Source: Cololabis saira (taxonomy: Eukaryota > Chordata > Actinopteri > Beloniformes > Belonidae). From it: a stretch of DNA of 64,000 nucleotides. Within the stretch, counting starts at the first letter, position 1. Each line of letters begins with the position of its first letter. The notes under the pieces were generated by a model. The model made no database searches and had not been told where the DNA came from. It saw nothing but the letters and a program-made list of their open reading frames with translations. Both the position numbers and the translations under genes were made by a program. Shown in pieces: positions 35,938-46,760 of this stretch. The DNA is taken from contig NC_084590.1 in the NCBI RefSeq assembly GCF_033807715.1, forward strand, positions 3,882,501-3,946,500, in the 5' to 3' direction.

Positions 35938-36078
35938 GGCGGATTTATGGTTCCGCGTAAAATCGACGGCGTAGCCTACGGCGTAGGTTACGCGGCGCAC
36001 GCAGCGTTCGGTGCGTCGCCGCGTAACCTACGCCGTAGAGTCTGCGTTGGTGTAACGCGGACCCATAAATCAGCCTTT
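35938..36078. mobile_element. Palindromic MITE inside composite copy 1
   Basis: A complete two-armed copy: AAAGGCGGATTTATGGTTCC on the left and CCCATAAATCAGCCTTTT on the right, with GTAACCTACGCCGTAGAGTC in the right arm. Confidence 0.85.
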
Positions 36079-36443
36079 TAAAAAGCAAGTTTCAGCTGTC
36101 AATCAAAAGAACGTGGGGGGACTAACGGGTTCGTAATTATAAGGCTGTGGCCCGTCATATTGGTGTGAATACACATTCACAACCTCTTCAGTGTCACAAC
36201 TAACATTAAGATCCATTATTTTTCCTATTGTTGAATTCACCGCGCTCCCTGCCGCTACGTCACTTCCGGTTCAGCTTTTTCAGATGCGGAAGTAAAATAC
36301 TCTCACAAAAACAACTCCGGAGGTCACTGTAGTATATATTTATGCGTATTTCAATGAAAATTCAGTTCCTACATTATTTTCCTACACATTGATTCACAGG
36401 GGTCTCTAACCTGCAATATGCTCTTTAACATATTTGGAGGTTA

Positions 36444-36540
36444 ATATGTCTGGAGGTGTTTCCTCTGAGCTGCTGTACAGCTGCTGTACCAGGTGCAGAT
36501 ACAGTAGGTCAGAATACTCTCCATGGAGGCTCGGTAGAAG
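36444..36540 (-). pseudogene. LINE reverse-transcriptase thumb fragment
   Basis: The minus strand reads VSFYRASMESILTYCICTWY then SSCTAAQRKHLQ. This matches the region after the palm in many fish LINE RTs, usually SFY.A.IES.LTYCI..W...CTAADRK.LQ. Only about 32 codons remain. Confidence 0.7.
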
Positions 36541-37530
<990 letters not shown>

Positions 37531-37609
37531 AGAAAGTATTTATTATAAATATAAGTTAACGGTTAATTGTTACCCGTGGTGACAACAATATATATTGTTC
37601 CTGCATTTG

Positions 37610-37659
37610 CACGTATTGTGGTTGTGAAATGCATCTGCATTTCATAACCACAATACGTG
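37610..37659. repeat. Near-perfect 50-bp hairpin
   Basis: The arms CACGTATTGTGGTTGTGAAA-TGCA and TGCA-TTTCATAACCACAATACGTG pair at 23 of 24 positions around a TC loop. It is not part of a repeat family I recognise elsewhere in the window. Confidence 0.9.
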
Positions 37660-37789
37660 TACATTTAGGTGAGGTGAACTGTAAAATATTTTGTATTATA
37701 ATTTGATACAGGTCTTTTGTTCATTGTTTTAAATGTTGAGACAGGAGGAAGCTTTAAAAAAAATCTGTCAAGTTGTTGATGAGTAACAG

Positions 37790-37975
37790 GGGTGGGAGTA
37801 AATACATTTTCTTCTTCCCACTCCCTTTCGAGTGTTAACTAGTTAATATGTATTTTGAACCTGCACCTGATAAACCTGATAAAAGGTATTTGTTTAATTT
37901 TCTGTTGCATGCAGGTCACTTATGTTATGTTGTATTGCTCAAAATAAATATGAATTGAATTGAATTGAAAGAAAG
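37790..37975 (+). mobile_element. LINE 3' untranslated-region fragment
   Basis: Contains TTCTTCTTCCCACTCCCTTT and, at the end, TTGCTCAAAATAAATATGAA followed by a (GAATT)n tail. This layout, with a pyrimidine-rich 'cttcctactcc' phrase, an AATAAA-like box and a short tandem tail, is typical of L2/jockey-group LINE 3' ends in fish. No ORF is attached. Confidence 0.55.
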
Positions 37976-39220
37976 AAAAGCATATAATCATGGCCCAACT
38001 CACCAGTGCTTTCACTTGGCCCTGTCCTCTTTGCATTACACAATAGCATGCAAGGACTCCCATCTCCTGAGGTAAGCTCTTTGGCAAACATACTGCTGAT
38101 TAAAACAAACAGGGCAGGAAGCCCCGCTGCTTCTCGGGAGGACAGGGCAAATAGAGCTGCTGCAGCAGGAGGGCCAGCGACGGGTGAACCCGACTGCTTG
38201 GAAAGAGCGGACTAACAGACAGCTGGCTGACATGTCTGCACTCAGGCAGAATATCCTCAAGACGCATACACTTGACAAACAACAAGTTTAAATGGCTTTT
38301 GAATTCATGCAATTCATCCCAAGGTTTTGAAATATCTCGTTTATCCTCCTGCCTTCATATCAATACAAACAATAAAAATGGAATTTTGTTTGTGTTGCCC
38401 CAAGCATGAAAAATGCTTGCAACAATATGAACTGTTAACGAGAACGTTCAACATTCTTTTTAAAAAGCAATCCACATACAAACCTCCTTAATGACAATTT
38501 AAAGAAAGAAACTGGGATTTTTGTGTGAATTTTTATTATATCCATTTCATCAAGTAGCAGCTCTGTATGCAAACCTTCAGTTCATATTCATCCTAACATG
38601 TGGGTCAAGTGACCACTTGTAATCTGTATATAATATACAAATAAAATGCACACAGTCAGCAGTCATCTGAGGCACCAACTGTAAAATCTAGAATACATTG
38701 AGAGCCCCAAACAATATCACTATTTATTGATCAACTATTTTCAGCTCAATTTATAATTCAATTTTAAAAGTATCAGTTATACAATAGACACGCTATGAGT
38801 GAATATGAGTCGAGCAAAAGGAACATAAGATAATGAATGATGTGGCAGAGCACAGTTTTTATTTCCTTGTCTCTGGAAAAAAGCTTTATTTTCTTTATAA
38901 CGCACAAAGGCTATGTGCATTTTAATGAAAAAAACAACACTACCTCATATCGTCAGTGCTTTCTACAGTACAGCAACCTTAATATAATCCAGGTCATAAT
39001 CCACGTCAGTGATAATTGTATTAAGACATGAGGTATGCCAATCAGACACATTATTAGGATAGAAAACACTCCTTAATTGGAATATACTGAAGTTGGAATA
39101 TTGTTTGAATTTTCAGTGGCATTTTTACACCATCTAACAACAACGTACAGCAGTTTAAAAAAAAAAAGCTGTAAAAATGAGAATGCTAAACAAAAGGTTT
39201 TTTCTTAAGAAAGAGAAAAA
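37976..39220. other. No gene seen
   Basis: Mostly AT-rich. The ORFs at 38,006-38,312 overlap on both strands and carry no family signature. Confidence 0.4.
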
Positions 39221-39823
39221 TCCATCCATCCATCCATCCATCCATCCATCCATCCATCCATCCATCCATGCATCCATCCATCCATCCATCCATCCATCCA
39301 TCCATCCATCCATCCATCCATCCATGCATCCATCCATCCATCCATGCATCCATCCATCCATCCATCCATCCATCCATCCATCCATCCATTCTTTCCATGC
39401 ATCCATCCATCCATCCATCCATCCATGCATCCATCCATCCATCCATCCATCCATCCATCCATCCATCCATCCATCCATCCATCCATCCATCCATCCATCC
39501 ATCCATCCATGCATCCATCCATCCATCCATCCATCCATGCATCCATCCATCCATCCATCCATCCATCCATCCATCCATCCATCCATCCATCCATCCATCC
39601 ATGCATCCATCCATCCATCCATCCATCCATCCATCCATCCATCCATCCATCCATCCATGCATCCATCCATCCATCCATCCATCCATTCTTTCCATGCATC
39701 CATCCATCCATCCATCCATCCATGCATCCATCCATCCATCCATCCATCCATCCATCCATCCATCCATCCATCCATCCATCCATGCATCCATCCATCCATC
39801 CATCCATCCATCCATCCATCCAT
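39221..39823. repeat. (TCCA)n array with TGCA variants and higher-order duplication
   Basis: About 600 bp of TCCA units with about 14 scattered TGCA variants. The rare phrase TTCTTTCCATGCATCC occurs at 39,389 and at 39,686, exactly 297 bp apart, with matching variant order around it. The long ORFs on both strands are repeat translations. The array abuts a retroposon-tail sequence on its right. Confidence 0.95.
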
Positions 39824-40012
39824 CATCTATACCCGCTTTATCCTTTACAGGGTCACGGGGGTCTGCTGGAGCCTATCCCAGCTCATTTCAGTTTAGAGGA
39901 GGGTCCATCACAGAGCCACATATAGAGACATACAACCAGACACACTCACACTCACACCTACATACAGTTTTAGAATGATCAATTAACCTAGCATGCATGT
40001 TGTTGGACTTTT
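39824..40012 (+). mobile_element. Retroposon-tail sequence adjoining the TCCA array
   Basis: Contains TATACCCGCTTTATCCTTTA, GGTCTGCTGGAGCCTATCCC, CACTCACACTCACACCTACA and GCATGCATGTTGTTGGACTT. It is the fullest copy of the tail family in the window, and the array lies at its tandem-repeat end. Confidence 0.7.
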
Positions 40013-40017
40013 TGTTT

Positions 40018-40245
40018 TGGGACAAGATTTATCTTCTCATTACAAGCAAAAAAATCTTGTTCCACTGGCAGATTTTTCTACTTATTTTAAGTGAAAATCT
40101 ACTTGAAACAGGTGAAAATTGTTGTTTTTTCCAGTGATGAGTGTTGTTTTAAGTGTAATGAGATTTTTTTTTACTAAAATGAGACATTTTAACTAGAAAT
40201 AAGACAAATATTCTTGTTAAGATTGTGAGTTTTTGCAGTGATCCA
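40018..40245 (-). mobile_element. Palindromic MITE, copy 2 (one half)
   Basis: Reverse orientation relative to 19,520-19,812. It runs from GATTTATCTTCTCATTACAA to GAGTTTTTGCAGTG and retains a CCAGTGATGAGTGTTGTTTT segment that copy 1 lacks. Confidence 0.65.
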
Positions 40246-41560
40246 TGTTACTTATCCTGTGAAGGACAGAGTCATATTGATAAGTTCAGAAAAGTGTTTT
40301 TTATTGTTGTGTTTTGATGTATTTGATGTAAGCCCAGTGGATATTTAAAGCTTACAGAAGGCTGCATTTAACTGCTGCTATGTCATTCCTGCAGTATTTC
40401 TGCAGCTGTTTTGGTCACTGCTATTATTTGTAATATATTATATTATTTGTAATCAGCACAAATTATCTGTCCCCATATGATAAAATCCACCATCCCCCCT
40501 GATTCTTTTTTACAACTCGAGTACTGTGTATAAGTATATCTGAAATATGGTGTGATTGTCTAAGGACTCAATGATTGTTGTCCATGTAAATATAGTCAGT
40601 CTCTGAACTGTGAGGTCAACAAAAAATATGTTTATTTCAAAAAAAGAACAGAAAAAGCAAACAATCAAAACAAATTCATAAATCATGCTCGCTTAATCAT
40701 GCTCTTCATAAAATACAGTACTATGCCCTCTAAATATTCATTCAAACAGGACTCTGACAGAAAAGAGCCAGAGCCAGAGATCACAGCAAAGCAGTTTTGT
40801 TGACTGTCACTGCAGAAAGAAATGTAAAACGTGAGCAGAAAGATCTCAATGAATGATACAGTTTGGATTGAACTTTTTTTCATAATAAACTACAGTTTGC
40901 TCAGTGCTTTGAATGTATTCATCATGTGCCTGATTATGGTGTACACATGCTCCATTCCTCTGTCTAGTCTTCGTATTTATTTTTATTTTTTTTCCACTTA
41001 TGTACCATCTGTCTGACAGATTAGCACATTTAGTAACAGCCGCTCCCAGCCAGAAATACCATCTTTGAGATCACACCTCAATAGCATCCTTAGCCCAATA
41101 CCCTTCCAACACCCTCTTTTTTTCAGCAGAACAAAGTTGATTCTATTTACCAAACATCCCACTGATCTTTTGCACAAACAAACGCCGCTAAAGGAAGGGG
41201 GGCACACAGAAATGTCAGCTAGCCGGTCAAACAAGCGGGCAGCCAGCTTGCCAGCCAAACACTTGCTCTCTTCTTTGGGTTGTCGGTAAACCCCATCTGC
41301 TGGAGGCAGCATTAGATGCAATATCCAATTCAATCCCTTCCCTCAACCTTCCAAAAAGCTTTTAGCCACACTTTAGTGCACAAAAGCTGCTGCTCCGGTC
41401 TTTGTAGCCTGAGCTTCTATTTAAGAAGGTGAGAATGGGGGTGAGGGGAAAAATCAATAAAGTGTCCTGGCTCTCAATCTTCCTGGCCTGCAGTGGAGGT
41501 GTTTTTTGGTTGTGAAGGGGGGAAGGAGGGGAGTGGAAGGAGGTGGGATGTTTTTGTCAT
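40246..41560. other. No gene seen
   Basis: AT-rich to about 41,000, then balanced single-copy sequence. No exon with family similarity was recognised. Confidence 0.4.
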
Positions 41561-41626
41561 TCATAAGCTTTGCTGACAAATCCTTGACATCATTTGGCGG
41601 ATTGTATCGATAACTTCTTCCCTGGA
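41561..41626 (-). other. Candidate terminal exon or conserved element
   Basis: On the minus strand, a plausible acceptor (GATTTGTTCTCTGCAG) is followed by 21 codons reading SREEVIDTIRQMMSRICQQS-L and a stop. The peptide looks protein-like rather than repeat-derived, but I cannot match it to a family. It could equally be a conserved non-coding element, since the plus strand has ATCGATAA and sits in repeat-free DNA. No donor or partner exon was found. Confidence 0.2.
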
Positions 41627-42063
41627 CTGCAGAGAACAAATCAAAATCATTTGCCTGGTTTTGTTGGGTTGGTGGTGTGGAGAGGGGTCACCGTGGGGCG
41701 GTTCTGTTGTCGGCAGCAGAGACATCCGGGACAAAGCCGGCGCTGCCTACCTAACCCGTGACATTGGGAGTAGAAGGCATTTGTATGGCAATAGAGTTCA
41801 AAGGTCAGGACAAGACAAGAGGTCTGTGCATTTGTATTGAACGAGCAGAGATCAGACAGCTTTTGATTGTCAAACCAGACCCACCAATAGGAAGTATAGT
41901 TGCAAGAAAAGGTCTGTGAACCCCTTTGAATTATCTGATATTTTACATCATTTTCTATAAATCTAAACTAACCTTCACCACAGTCTTTACATGTCAAAGT
42001 AATAGGCAAACAACACATACTCCAGTTTATAACACACAATTCATGGCGTCTCTATTCATAACT

Positions 42064-42963
42064 TACCGTATTTTTGCGACCATTAGGCGCATATAAACGT
42101 CTTTTTTTTTTTTTTAAATGTGCCGCGCGCCCAATGACGCAATGCGCCCATTGTATTATGGTAAAGGCTGATTTATGGTTCCACGTTACACCGACGCAGA
42201 GCCTACGGCGTAGGGCTGTGTCGACTTAACGCGGATCCATAAGGCGGACGTAATTGAGGCCACCATGACAACGTTAAAGGAGGAAGGGGCACGTGAATTG
42301 CCCGTGATTGCCCAGCAGCGGCTCCGTGGCGGAGACTCGGCCTCGCTACCGAGAAGGAGACGCTGCTCCCGTGGGGGAGCTGCCCCGCAGAGGCGGGCCG
42401 GAATGCTGGAGGAACCACCCGACCGAGTGGCAGCCGACGTGTTGGCTATCGCTCGGTCGGTCGGCGGGCTCCGCCGTTAACTGTTGAAGGATTGTAGATG
42501 GGCTGACGTGTCTGCTGGGCTGGACTGTTGTTTGGGCTTTTGCAAAAGCCGGCATCATTTCCGAGGGGCCGCACGGCACGGAAAATGACTCGGTTGCAGC
42601 ACGGCCAGAGAGCTGCGGGCTCGTGCCCGTCGCAGCCGCAGCAGTTCTCCCGGTCTCGATCAGGCTCGGATGAATGCAGAAACGGAGGATGAAGATTTCG
42701 ATGGGTTTGATTAATGTAATAACTTAAATAAAGTACAATCAAACTAAGTTTTGCTCCCGCTTTATTTTTAATTTATTAATTTTTCGCTCTATTTGTGTAG
42801 TGTGTGCGCGTGCGTGTGTGTTGTTGTAAGGCAGCGCTCCGTGTGTGTAGACGGCGCCTTTTCGGTCGGTGCGCCGTATGTGTGTTTTAAATCCAAAAAT
42901 GACACAAAAAACTGAAGGTGCGCCTTTCCACACGGCGCGCTGAATGGTCGCGAAAATACGGTA
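42064..42963 (+). mobile_element. TA-flanked pogo-like deletion derivative
   Basis: The element 42,066-42,961 has inverted ends CCGTATTTTTGCGACCATTA and, read from the right, CCGTATTTTCGCGACCATTC, with TA on both sides. Near the right end a plus-strand frame ends in an acidic peptide, TEDEDFDGFD-stop (to 42,714), followed by AATAAAGT; this resembles the tail and poly(A) signal of a pogo/Tigger-type transposase gene, though the catalytic domain is gone. A GC-rich block at 42,320-42,415 and a palindromic MITE at 42,162-42,243 lie inside. Confidence 0.7.
42162..42243 (+). mobile_element. Palindromic MITE inside the pogo-like element
   Basis: Starts TAAAGGCTGATTTATGGTTC and ends near CGCGGATCCATAAGG. 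The right end is shortened. Confidence 0.75.
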
Positions 42964-43030
42964 CTAAATACCAACGCTTAGGGTCATTGTCCTGAAAACA
43001 TCATCAAACATCTGTCAAGCTTCACTCGGT

Positions 43031-44119
43031 GGACAGTCTCCCTGACATATAAGTAAAGACTTAAGAATTGTAGTTGTCACCTTAAGCATGTTGTGTGTGT
43101 TTATAAGCATGACGTTTCCATTACACTTTTGCAGCATTCCATTGATCGCTGTTTTTGGAATAAGTGTAATTCTCATAACACTCCACGCATCTTGTCCTGT
43201 AAGATTTCTCTTCAATAAAACGAAAACTAAATTTCAGAACATTTACTAAAACATCTTCAGTCTGTTGAGAAAATAGTGAAATGTTGAATCATTAAAATGG
43301 TTATTCTGAGCTAAAGCCCCAATTTAATGTATAATGACTGAGCAGTGTTACAGGACAAATACATCCTGTTAATGAAGCCAGAAACAGCTGGAAACTAGAT
43401 TTTGGTGATTTTTGATTGATCAACTGTGTCACATCCAGTGCTGCCAGACATGTGGAAATGTGCAAAAAGCCTTTACATTACACGTTTGTACGTTTGCATG
43501 CATTGATTATCGAATCGCCTGAAAAACCACCTCCTGGAAGCATATGCTTTTTTCGAATTTGTGCTGTTTCCATTACAGGAATTCTTTTTCTATATCTTGT
43601 TTTGCGCATATTTAGGTGTAATGGAAATGCGCCTTTAGATCAGATCTGATTTTAAGGTAAATTAATGCAAAAAACACCAAATTTTAAAGCTTCATAAAAT
43701 ATCTCTCACCACTGTGGTTCCACAATGAACGCCTTGAGATTGTGAGATTGATATAAACATCTGAAAACCAACAAAAACTGGTGGCAAATCAGATCTAAAT
43801 CAATCTACCATGTCTTGTGACATTGACGAATGCCCTAGTCCTATAACACACACAAAGATGATTTTTATCCTTGCAAACCCCAAAGTACATTCATCTCTCA
43901 TAAATACACACAGAGATCTGTGTGCAGGTATAATATATTATATTATTATGGGGGTGTTGTTCCAGAGGGGAGAAAAAAATGGGCTCCTCCTGCCAGTGTT
44001 TTGACAGTTGTTGGCTTAAGTATTGAATGGCAAATCTCTTAATCTACCCTTATTGATAAGAAAAATAGGAGACTGTTTGATATTTTCAAACACATTGCTC
44101 TGCACTGAGAAAAAGAGGG
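43031..44119. other. No gene seen; possible MITE scrap
   Basis: Contains TTTCCATTACA at about 43,109 and 43,567 and TAATGGAAATGCGCC at about 43,619, a partly mirrored pattern that may be a decayed MITE. No coding signature. Confidence 0.35.
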
Positions 44120-44470
44120 ATAAGAGTACAATTTTAATTATCAGTATAACTTAAGTTAAAAGACAAAGATAGTGGGAACGCCAATGATTCTCCAATCTTG
44201 CCGTGTCTTGGGCTTTATTTAAGTGTGGCTTTACTTGGAACCGGACTGGAGACAGAGTTAATCGCAGTGTCTGTCTGGACTGGCTGAGTTATTTGGGTAT
44301 GTGTATGTGGCAGGGCAGACTAGTTTAATTAGCTTGATCCATGTTTGAGAGCTGTGAAAGATCCAAAACGTCTGCCTGCAATTCCTGCCAGAACAACTGC
44401 CTGCTCTGCATTTCACCACTTAAGAATATTCTTGTTCACCAACATTCACTAAACATGACAGCATTTGTAT
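44120..44470. other. Candidate conserved non-coding segment
   Basis: Repeat-free block with CAATTTTAATTATCAGTATA, AACGCCAATGATTCTCCAAT and AGTTTAATTAGCTTGATCCA. The homeodomain-type TAATTA cores and even composition suggest constraint, but only alignment could show it. Confidence 0.25.
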
Positions 44471-44488
44471 TTTTCTCTCTTCTGATAA

Positions 44489-44634
44489 CCCAGCCGTCTC
44501 ACGGCTACAAGGTCCCGGGTTCAATTCCCGCCTGGGACGCTGTGGGCGCTGAGTGCATGTTAAGTTCCCCCATGACTTCAGCGCCCACACCCTGGGTGGG
44601 GTTGGAGAAAGGGCCTTTGAATGAATGAATGAAT
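44489..44634 (+). mobile_element. tRNA-derived SINE, 5'-truncated
   Basis: The phrase GGTTCAATTCC at 44,518-44,528 is an RNA polymerase III B box in a T-arm context (GGTCCCGGGTTCAATTCCCG). It is followed by a body (GACGCTGTGGGCGCTGAGTG) and a (GAAT)n tail. No A box is evident, so it is the 3' half of a SINE and not a tRNA gene. It meets the antisense LINE at 44,635 tail to tail. Confidence 0.7.
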
Positions 44635-45195
44635 AAAGTTTATTCAGTCATGACAACACAACACAACACAAAAACAACACAACACCAAAAAACATTGTGC
44701 ACAGCATTAACATTTAACACAAAACCAATAATCATGTGTTTAACAATGACTGAAAAGGCATGGGCTGAAGCAAACTGCTTATAAAAGCCTATCCTATATT
44801 ATCAACTTTCTTTTTTTGGCTACCGACCTCCAGAAAACCAAAAAGAAAATAGAAAAGCAAAGAAACAACAGAAAAGTAAAGAAACATTACATAGTCACAT
44901 AGTCAATTGCACTTATAAGCTTCAAAAATAGCTTTACAAACCATTTTCTTAAAAACCAAAAGAGAATGACATGTTTTTAAATGTATGTTGGCATCATTCC
45001 AGAATGTAACTCCAGTAAGGAGACACATTTCCTTTTCATACCTTTTTTAGCTTTTTGTACAGTCAAATTGCAGACAACGAGTCTCCTGAATTGAGAAGAA
45101 CCTCTGTATTGAGTGAGGGAGCATTTTTGATTTTGCTCTGAACATAATTTGCATGATTTTATAATAAAACAAATCATAAAATTTCATAACATGAT
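44635..45195 (-). pseudogene. LINE ORF2 C-terminus and 3' UTR
   Basis: The minus strand from about 45,110 reads QFDCTKS, then KRYEKEMCLLTGVTFWNDAN and KTCHSLLVFKKM. This resembles the last part of jockey/L2-type LINE ORF2, usually G..LWN.....K.C..L..FK. The 3' UTR follows to a (TTCA)n tail. The palm domain is absent. Confidence 0.6.
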
Positions 45196-45219
45196 AATTT
45201 AGAAAAATCACACACCTTT

Positions 45220-45262
45220 CTGTGTGGAGTTTGCATGTTCTCCCCGTGTTCCCTGGGTAGCT
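45220..45262 (-). mobile_element. Retroposon-tail scrap
   Basis: TGTGTGGAGTTTGCATGTTC followed by TCCCCGTGTTCCCTGGG, the reverse of the tail family seen at 22.5 kb. Confidence 0.5.
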
Positions 45263-45435
45263 AATGTGAGCTACCCTCACAAAAACATGCAGCAGTACTG
45301 GGCTATACTGCCCCCTCTGGCCAAACGAGGAACAGTTGGGGTGGGGAGGATCTGGCCGGAATAACGTGATCCTTCCACACGTTACGTCCGGCCGGAGGAG
45401 CCCCACGTCCAGGCCTGTGCAGCTACGATGGCAGC

Positions 45436-45477
45436 CACCAGCCTACCAGCCTACCAGCCTACCAGCCTACCAGCCTA
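45436..45477. repeat. Short tandem repeat of CCTACCAG
   Basis: Five units of an 8-bp motif ending in CCTATGC. Confidence 0.95.
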
Positions 45478-45663
45478 TGCTAAACACGCCCAGACACAGG
45501 GACAGCCAATCAGTGTCCACTTCAAGGTGGGAATGACCATTGTTTTCCACCCACAACTCGAGCAAAAGAAACCCACCGCACAAACACAGATTTCATAATA
45601 AAGGCATCTCACAAACAGAAAAAGTAAAGTTACAGATTAAAAATTGATTAAGCGATTATAAAA

Positions 45664-45850
45664 AACTTGAATGAATGAATGAATTTTTTTTTGAATGAAT
45701 TAATTTTTATTTCAAACATGTATATAAAATGAAAGTAAAAATAATAATAAAAAGATAAACATTTACATCTTCATTTTCACATATGAAAAATTGGAGTAGG
45801 AAGAAGTGTACACTTTTTCCTAGTTCCTACCCCTTTATAACTCTATGGAT
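45664..45850 (-). mobile_element. LINE 3' untranslated-region fragment
   Basis: Read in reverse it contains ACACTTCTTCCTACTCCAAT, CATGTTTGAAATAAAAATTA and an (ATTC)n tail. It is the same type of 3' end as 37,790-37,975, in opposite orientation. Confidence 0.6.
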
Positions 45851-46517
45851 TTACATTATTGCTATTATTATATCTACACAATATCCATATAAATATAATC
45901 TATATAAATACTACGTAAACATTACATAATTATCCATATAAGTATATAGACAATATACCTACATATTATATCAATATCTAGAAAATACAACTATTATATA
46001 CATCTATATAAATATACACTATATAAACTACATAAATATCCCTATAAATATATATGTGCTACATACCCAATAAATATATAACATATATTACATACTTTTA
46101 ACTATCCCTCTCAACAGATAATATACTACATAAATATCCACATAAATATCTAAACCATTTTTAAACAATTTTTCCCTATTTTATTTGTTTCTCACACTCC
46201 TCATTAACCCATTTCTTCTTCCATATACCTGTTTATAAACAACTTAACATGGTAAATATGCCTGTAATTAATTAATATCAATTAACGCGATCATTTGACA
46301 CCCCTGAGATAATGACATCCTTCAAATGGATACTTAGAATTTCAGAGGCATTACCATTAGATCACAGAGATGAAAACACTCTGCAAGACGACTAGTGAAG
46401 GTGCATCATATCCAGGTGAGTTTCCAAATTTGACTCCATTTGACTTGGTCATGTTTGAAAGGCATATTGCATCATTGTCGTCAGTGTTTGGTAGTTGATC
46501 AGCTGATATTTGAATTA
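45851..46517. other. AT-rich tract without a gene
   Basis: From 45,860 to 46,160 the sequence is built of degenerate CATATAAATAT / TACATAAATATCC phrases. The remainder is single-copy. Confidence 0.5.
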
Positions 46518-46708
46518 TCGCTCAAGGTTTCTTCCTCCTAAAGGGGAGTTTTTTCTTGCCACTGTTTGGATTAAGGTTTTTCTCCCACTAGGGGAGTTTT
46601 TACCTGCCATTGTTTATGTAATAATTGCTCGGGGTTTACGTTCTGGGTATCTGGAAAGATCCTAGAGACAACTTAATTGACGCTATATAAATAAAATAAA
46701 TTTGAATT
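46518..46708. mobile_element. Dispersed repeat, second copy of the gag-inserted family
   Basis: Begins GCTCAAGGTTTCTTCCTCCT, contains CTTGCCACTGTTTGG and TTTACCTGCCATTGTTTATG and ends ACGCTATATAAATAAAATAA. A (TTCAA)n run follows at 46,736-46,760. Confidence 0.7.
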
Positions 46709-46760
46709 TAGCTGGTGAACTTGGTGAATATTCTCTTCAATTCAATTCAATTCAATTCAA

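Larger units (their letters stand above)
34985..36428 (-). mobile_element. Composite TTAA-ended element, copy 1 (inverted relative to copy 2)
   Basis: The right end reads GCAATATGCTCT followed by TTAA at 36,425-36,428, so in reverse it starts TTAAAGAGCATATTGC. The left end reads CCGAACACCGCGTCATATGA. The whole length matches copy 2 (56,806-58,110) in reverse, including a nested palindromic MITE, a MITE related to the one at 16 kb (ACACGTAGCCGGGTAT at about 35,076) and a GC-rich block. Only one end has TTAA, so the other end may be truncated. No transposase was recognised. Confidence 0.7.
41896..43030 (-). mobile_element. Tc1-like element remnant split by a pogo-like insertion
   Basis: The left edge reads TA then AGTTGCAAGAAAAGGTCTGT and GAACCCCTTTGAATTA, a terminal repeat I recognise from widespread fish Tc1-like elements. 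On the minus strand at about 42,966-42,995 the coding remnant FQDNDPK is visible, matching the QDNDPKH motif of Tc1 transposases. Between them, at a TA, sits the element 42,066-42,961. The other terminal repeat was not found. Confidence 0.55.

Noticed and set aside
38006..38312. ORFs of 69-80 codons on both strands
   Set aside because: Mutually overlapping, no family similarity, no splice signals that would define an exon.
39155..39978. Long ORFs on both strands (up to 239 codons) of repeating MDGW / HPSI units
   Set aside because: They are translations of the TCCA/TGGA microsatellite, which has no stop in several frames.
44489..44560. Possible tRNA gene
   Set aside because: Only a B box/T-arm is present, without an A box or acceptor stem, and it has a SINE body and tail.
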